The notes beneath the pieces are model-generated. The model had not been told where the DNA came from, did not search any database, and saw only the letters and a program-made list of their open reading frames with translations. The translations under genes and the position numbers were made by a program. A stretch of 64,000 bases of DNA from positions 11,357,196-11,421,195 of the forward strand of contig NC_048547.1 of assembly GCF_902806685.2 (NCBI RefSeq). The letters are read 5' to 3'. This document shows positions 59,802-64,000 of the stretch, piece by piece (the first letter of the stretch is position 1; every line of letters starts with the position of its first letter). The stretch comes from Maniola hyperantus (lineage: Eukaryota > Arthropoda > Insecta > Lepidoptera > Nymphalidae).

Positions 59802-60045
59802 GCTGATTCTTGCTGCGTCAATAGATTTTGGCCAATAGCAAAAGAGTGTAAACTGTTAAGCAATCAAGTGATTGCAGTCGTTACACTGTAGAGTTGTTAT
59901 TTTACCGTAATCGACGCGTTTATAATATGGGTGCTGATTCTTGCTGCGTCAATAGATTTTGGCCAATAGCAAAAGAGTGTAAACTGTTAAGCAATCAAGT
60001 GATTGCAGTCGTTACACTGTAGAGTTGTTATTTTACCGTAATCGA
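59784..60045 (+). repeat. Exact tandem duplication, two 131-bp units
   Basis: 59784-59914 and 59915-60045 appear identical (CGCGTTTATAATATGGGTGC to TTTTACCGTAATCGA). Each unit contains the Helitron's 5' tip plus part of the host repeat, so the duplication postdates the Helitron insertion. Confidence 0.93.
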
Positions 60046-60263
60046 GCCCACGATACCTAACTTTTAGAATCAAAGACCAAACGAGCAAATGCTCGCACTG
60101 CCTATAATATAGATATATGTCAATTCTGATACTCCGGATAAATTGATACAGACCAACACTCAGTATCTGTTCATCCAAAGAGAATTTGACGGAGTAGGGA
60201 TAGAGCGAGCATTTGCTCGCTTGGTCTTTGATTCTAAAAGTAGGTATCGTAGGCTCGATTACG
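60037..60263. mobile_element. MITE with about 60-bp inverted termini
   Basis: CGTAATCGAGCCxACGATAC, TTTTAGAATCAAAGACCAA and CGAGCAAATGCTCGC occur in both arms as reverse complements. Confidence 0.92.
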
Positions 60264-60406
60264 AAAATATTGTACATCGACCTTTAGAAAGAGATAGCGG
60301 TTTCGCAATACGTTGTCTCTGTCTTTGAGACCGACGAAATGTCACATAAGTATGAGTGACAGAGACAAAGCCGAATTCTCATCCTAAAGTCGATGTACAA
60401 TATTTC
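60263..60406. mobile_element. Second MITE adjoining the first
   Basis: GAAAATATTGTACATCGACC at 60263 and its near-complement ending GTCGATGTACAATATTTC at 60406. GTCTCTGTCTTTGAG and GAGTGACAGAGACAAAG lie inside as an inner inverted pair. Confidence 0.85.
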
Positions 60407-60974
60407 TTGCCGGCTACTGTGTGGTTTGTTAAAGGATTTAAATAATTTAACCATCCCAAAACCACCCAATGCGCCTTTAAGTAGTTTTCACTTCGAAAAA
60501 CGCTGAACAAAATCTGGTATGATAAAATCAAATACCGTTACACATAACGTATTCAGAATGCATAAAACATAGCATCGTTAGTTCCGGAGTTCAAGCAACG
60601 GAACGATTACGCAAATCGATATGAAAATCGCTGGCGGCAGATAGCTCGATAGAGATCATAGTTGTGCAAACGAGCCGCAAAACTGTATCACCAGGCCAAT
60701 GTCGACAGTCGCTCCCGTCGCCGACCGCTCGCTCCAAATACGTTATTTACCCACTCTACAGTGTATTATTCATTTACATTTTATACGAAAGTAGGCGTAT
60801 TATTAATTATATACCCCGAGAGCTGGCATATAAATTGAATGAATACAAATCTGAACTCATTCCCAAGCAAAACGGTCTTAAACTGTGATAAAATAAAACC
60901 GAGTGCCAAGTTGGTGAATTCTAATTAAATAGTGGACTTAGACGTATTTAGGTTAAACCTAGTAAACCGGTCTC

Positions 60975-61407
60975 TCAAAAACCGGCCAAGTGCGAGTCAG
61001 GCTCGCGCAACGAGGGTTCCGTACTAAAGTCGTATTTTTTCGACATTTTGCACGATGATTCAAAAACTATGATACATAAAAATAAATAATCTGTTATCGA
61101 ATGCACAGGTAAAGACCTTTCATATGATACCCCACTTGATATATTTATCTTACTTCGAAAATTGAAAACAATAATTATTAGTTCATGACCACAATTTAAT
61201 TTTTTTTGAGTGATGTAACCACAAAATCGCGGTTTTCAGATTTTCCCCTCATGTCTGCTATAAGACCTACCTACCTGCCAAATTTCATGATTCTAGGTCA
61301 ACGGGAAGTACCCTGTAGGTTTCTTGACAGACCGACAGACAGACAGACAACAAAGTAATCCTGTAAGGGTTCCGTTTTTCCTTTTGAGGCACGGAACCCT
61401 AAAAACG
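60975..61407 (+). mobile_element. GTTCCGTA-type repeat, complete copy 2
   Basis: ACCGGCCAAGTGCGAGTCAG to TTTTGAGGCACGGAACCCTA. It is close to the copy at 58433-58858 throughout. Confidence 0.87.
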
Positions 61408-61563
61408 AGTTATTTTATAGTCATAATCAATTTCATGGTCACAGAACAGACTGTTTCATTGTATCGATCTTTTTTACTCGTAGGAACAGAAAAAGTAGCA
61501 TCCAATAACTCAAGTTAGACATTATATTTAAGAGTACTGTAGGTAAGTATATATATATATAAA

Positions 61564-61783
61564 TCTAAATATATAAAAGGAAAAGGTGACTGACTGACTG
61601 ACTGATCTATCAACGCACAGCTCAAACTACTGGACGGATCGGGCTGAAATTTGGCATGCAGATAGCTATTCTGACCTAGGCATCCACTAAGAAATGTTTT
61701 TGGAAAATTCAACTCCTAAGGGGGTAAAATAGGGGTTTGAAATTTTTGTAGTCCACGCGGACGAAGTCGCGAGCATAAGCTAG
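61564..61783 (+). mobile_element. Non-autonomous Helitron (family A), complete with intact hairpin
   Basis: A/TCTAAATATATAAAAGG, a GACTGACTGACTGACTGATC run, CGCGGACGAAGTCGCG hairpin and GCATAAGCTAG/T. Confidence 0.95.
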
Positions 61784-61991
61784 TTACTTAATATAATCGT
61801 ATCAACGTAATTCGAAGCATGTGTAATAATAACTTAGCGATGAGTCATTGTGAGGGCATGGTTACTCAGAAATCAAAATAAGTAAAGCCGATTGTGCGAT
61901 TGTTGTCTCAGAGAATAAAATTTCCTCCTTCTTTTTTGCTACATGTTATCATTTTGGATTCCGAAAAATACGAACTATAGGCATTATAATA

Positions 61992-62284
61992 CAGTACCCG
62001 TAGTACAAGATTTTACGTCTCACCAAACGAAACCAAATTCGAGAGTCGAAATACTTCCGCGTTACAGTAAAATGGACCTAAACAGCCTTGAATTGAAGTC
62101 AAATATTCAATGCCACTGATTTTAATTTCGCAATTTTTCCGCTTGGAGCGCTGGCTGTAGAAGTGTAGACAAACTTGAGCTTTAAAACAAGGCATTTAAG
62201 ATCCAGTTTACTGTAACGCGGAAGTATTTCGACTCTCGAATTTGGTTTGGTTTGGTGAGACGTAAAATCTAGTACAACGGGTAC
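61992..62284. mobile_element. Large foldback element with about 80-bp arms
   Basis: GTACCCG..AGTACAAGATTTT, ACGTCTCACCAAAC and TTCGAGAGTCGAAATACTTC then CGCGTTACAGTAAA are mirrored in the right arm (about 62205-62284) with few mismatches. About 130 bp lies between the arms. Confidence 0.93.
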
Positions 62285-62427
62285 AGGTTCATATTCAGAC
62301 ATTTTATTATACCAAAAAGATATACCTGAAGGGAAGTGCAAATATTGGGACAGTTAAAGTGTTATTATCGCAGTCGATACGATCATGTTACATAATTTAA
62401 AATGCTATCGACAACTATAGTAAAGCT

Positions 62428-62640
62428 TTTTCCCGCGACTTCGTCCACGTGGACTACACGACTTTCTAAACTCTATTTTACCCTATTATTTACCGTCTAT
62501 TTTAGGGGTTGAATTTTCAAAAATACTTTTTTAGTGGACGTCTACGTCAAGATACCTATCTGCATGCCAAATTTCAGCCCGATCCGTCCAGTAGATTGAG
62601 CTGTTAGATAGATCAGTCAGTCAGCTTTTCCTTTTAATAT
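62428..62640 (-). mobile_element. Decayed Helitron (family A), both ends lost
   Basis: Minus strand carries GACTGACTGATCTATC, GGACGGATCGGGCTGAAATT, TGGCATGCAGATAGGTATC and CACGTGGACGAAGTCGCGGG. Terminal TC and CTAG are not preserved. Confidence 0.8.
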
Positions 62641-63097
62641 AAAGGTTTTAAGTCTAAGGGGGGCCTCTAACAACTTGGGCACAAAATAACAAGGTACATA
62701 TTTGTGACTTGGATCAAATCAGGCTAAATGGCATTTATAGCCAAATGTTTCCCATTTCTTGACCCATGTGTTTTGTCAAATTTTTACTAGCGTGCGAACT
62801 GCGTGTGTATTCAAGATATTAAAAAATCTACTAGTTACCTACCTATACCTACTTAATAATACAAACAAACAGTCTCGATTCACTTAAAATAATAAGCACT
62901 TAGTATGGATTAGTAACCTAGAAAAACAAAATAAAATACGAACTTAATATCAATCAGCAATGGAAGTTTTATCGCGCCTACGTCATCAACAGGTTCTTAA
63001 CATAATGTTATGAATCTTTATCAAAATGAATTAGTGTAGATAGGTCAAATTATCAAGCAGTATCACATGTTTGTGTACAAGATAGCTTAATTGCTTA

Positions 63098-63313
63098 TCT
63101 AAATATATAAAAGGAAAAGGTGACTGACTGACTGATCTATCAACGCACAGCTCAAACTACTGGACGGATCGGGCTGAAATTTGGCATGCAGATAGCTATT
63201 ATGACTTAGGCATCCGCTAAGAAAGGATTTTTGAAAATTCAACCCCTAAGGGGGTGAGATAGGTGTTTTAAATTTGCGTAGTCCACGCGAACGAAGTCGC
63301 GAGCATAAGCTAG
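63098..63313 (+). mobile_element. Non-autonomous Helitron (family A), complete
   Basis: A/TCTAAATATATAAAAGG to GCGAGCATAAGCTAG/T, with hairpin CGCGAACGAAGTCGCG. Confidence 0.95.
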
Positions 63314-63356
63314 TACTTAAATAAGACGATCGCGGGGCAAAGAAAAGGCAATAGAG

Positions 63357-63530
63357 CCTCAATAGCTCAACCGGTATAGGAGTGGACTGAAAACCGAAAG
63401 GTCGACGGTTCAAATCCCGCCCGTTGCACTATTGTCGTACCTACTCCTAGCACAAGCCTGACGCTTAATTGGAGAGGAAAGGGGAATATTAGTCATTTAA
63501 TATGGCTAGTATTCTTTAAAAAAAAAAAGT
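63357..63530 (+). mobile_element. tRNA-derived SINE of a second family (tRNA-Phe-like head)
   Basis: The head GCCTCAATAGCTCAACCGGT has an A box, an anticodon-like loop CTGAAAA (GAA) and B box GGTTCAAATCC. The body follows (AGCACAAGCCTGACGCTTAA, TTAATATGGCTAGTATTC) with an A11 tail at 63519-63529. Confidence 0.88.
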
Positions 63531-63812
63531 ATCTTGCAAGTGTTATCTTGTTTCAATAATGATACTTAGTTTGTATACTTCCGATTTGTGTTTACTTCCA
63601 GATCTAATAATTTAAATAAACAAATGTGCTTATTCTGATGTATTTCATTAAGTTTAATTTAAAACAGCTTTATTGTTAACAAAATTACAGATAGTAAGAA
63701 TTACACTTACACTTAAAAAACAATGCGCGACCTTATCACTAAAGTGAACTCTTCCAGGCAATTTATTGTGCACAATCTCTGAACTAAAATGACAGGGCTA
63801 ATTGAATAAATA

Positions 63813-63896
63813 AGCTGTGATAGCCTTATGGTTAGGACGTCCGCTTTCTAGTCTGAAGTCGAGGGTTCGATCCCGGGCACGCACCTCTAACTTTAA
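63813..63896 (+). mobile_element. SINE head joined to a Helitron fragment
   Basis: GCTGTGATAGCCTTATGGTT and B box GGTTCGATCCCGGG, then CACCTCTAACTTTAAGTTGA, and the sequence switches directly to family B Helitron. Confidence 0.8.
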
Positions 63897-64000
63897 GTTG
63901 ACCTGGAGAGTGATATAGGCTACTTTTCATTCCGGAAAATCAAAAAGTTCCCATGGGATTTTTAAAAAACCTAATTCCACGCGGACGAAGTCGCGGTCAT
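63897..64000 (+). mobile_element. Helitron (family B) 3' part, cut by the window end
   Basis: GGCTACTTTTCATTCCGGAA, TTCCCATGGGATTTTTAAAA and CCACGCGGACGAAGTCGCGG, then the window stops just before the expected CTAG. Confidence 0.9.

Larger units (their letters stand above)
59505..60045 (+). repeat. CAATCTCAATTGTT repeat split by a Helitron, then partly duplicated
   Basis: First half at 59505-59586 (TTAAATTGTTGTGATTAGCT), second half from 59802 (GATTCTTGCTGCGTCAATAG, TTGGCCAATAGC, GCAGTCGTTACACTGTAGAG). Confidence 0.75.

Noticed and set aside
63357..63430. A functional tRNA gene
   Set aside because: The tRNA-like head continues into a SINE body with an A tail, so this is a retroposon.

Overview
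This is a eukaryotic window, almost certainly from a moth or butterfly (Lepidoptera). It contains intron-rich genes with GT-AG splice sites that encode recognisable insect developmental proteins. The AT-rich non-coding DNA is packed with short non-autonomous Helitrons whose CGCGGACGAAGTCGCG hairpin and CTAG end are very common in lepidopteran genomes, together with tRNA-derived SINEs, RTE-type LINE 3' ends and many small inverted-repeat elements (MITEs). No bacterial, organellar or CRISPR feature is seen. The species cannot be named from this sequence.

Four protein-coding genes can be rebuilt exon by exon with consistent reading phase. (1) 108-10680, plus strand: the 3' ten exons of an ADAM10/Kuzbanian metalloprotease (catalytic zinc site, disintegrin and Cys-rich regions, transmembrane helix, about 600-residue cytoplasmic tail); its 5' end lies left of the window. 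(2) 16954-21480, plus strand: a six-exon BTB/POZ protein of 795 aa with an AT-hook-like motif and a long acidic tail. I do not recognise it by name. (3) 25002-30258, minus strand: the septate-junction adhesion protein Contactin (C-type lectin domain, six Ig, four FnIII, GPI-type tail) in three coding exons. (4) 34553-42486, minus strand: a BCOR-type Polycomb (PRC1.1) corepressor of 2261 aa with a PLDLS CtBP motif, ankyrin repeats and a C-terminal PUFD-like domain. It has one giant 6-kb exon and a probable untranslated exon at 45790-45869.

From about 42.5 kb to 64 kb there is no convincing coding exon. This is probably the first intron(s) and upstream flank of the BCOR gene, and it is a graveyard of nested mobile elements. 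Several insertions can be dated relative to one another (Helitron inside repeat, SINE inside MITE, a 180-bp insert with a 13-bp target-site duplication). Several MITE families carry 3-bp TAA/TTA target duplications typical of PIF/Harbinger elements. The four genes show no operon-like relation. Two encode cell-surface proteins (Kuz, Contactin) and two encode probable nuclear regulators (BTB protein, BCOR).

I did not find a system that I can defend as wholly new. The most interesting points are the 10 x 36-bp in-frame minisatellite in the BCOR gene, the very long motif-rich Kuz tail, splice sites abutted by mobile elements, the unnamed BTB gene, and the layered nests and exact tandem duplications at 43.5-44.4, 48.8-49.2, 52.7-52.9, 56.0-56.5 and 59.5-60.4 kb.
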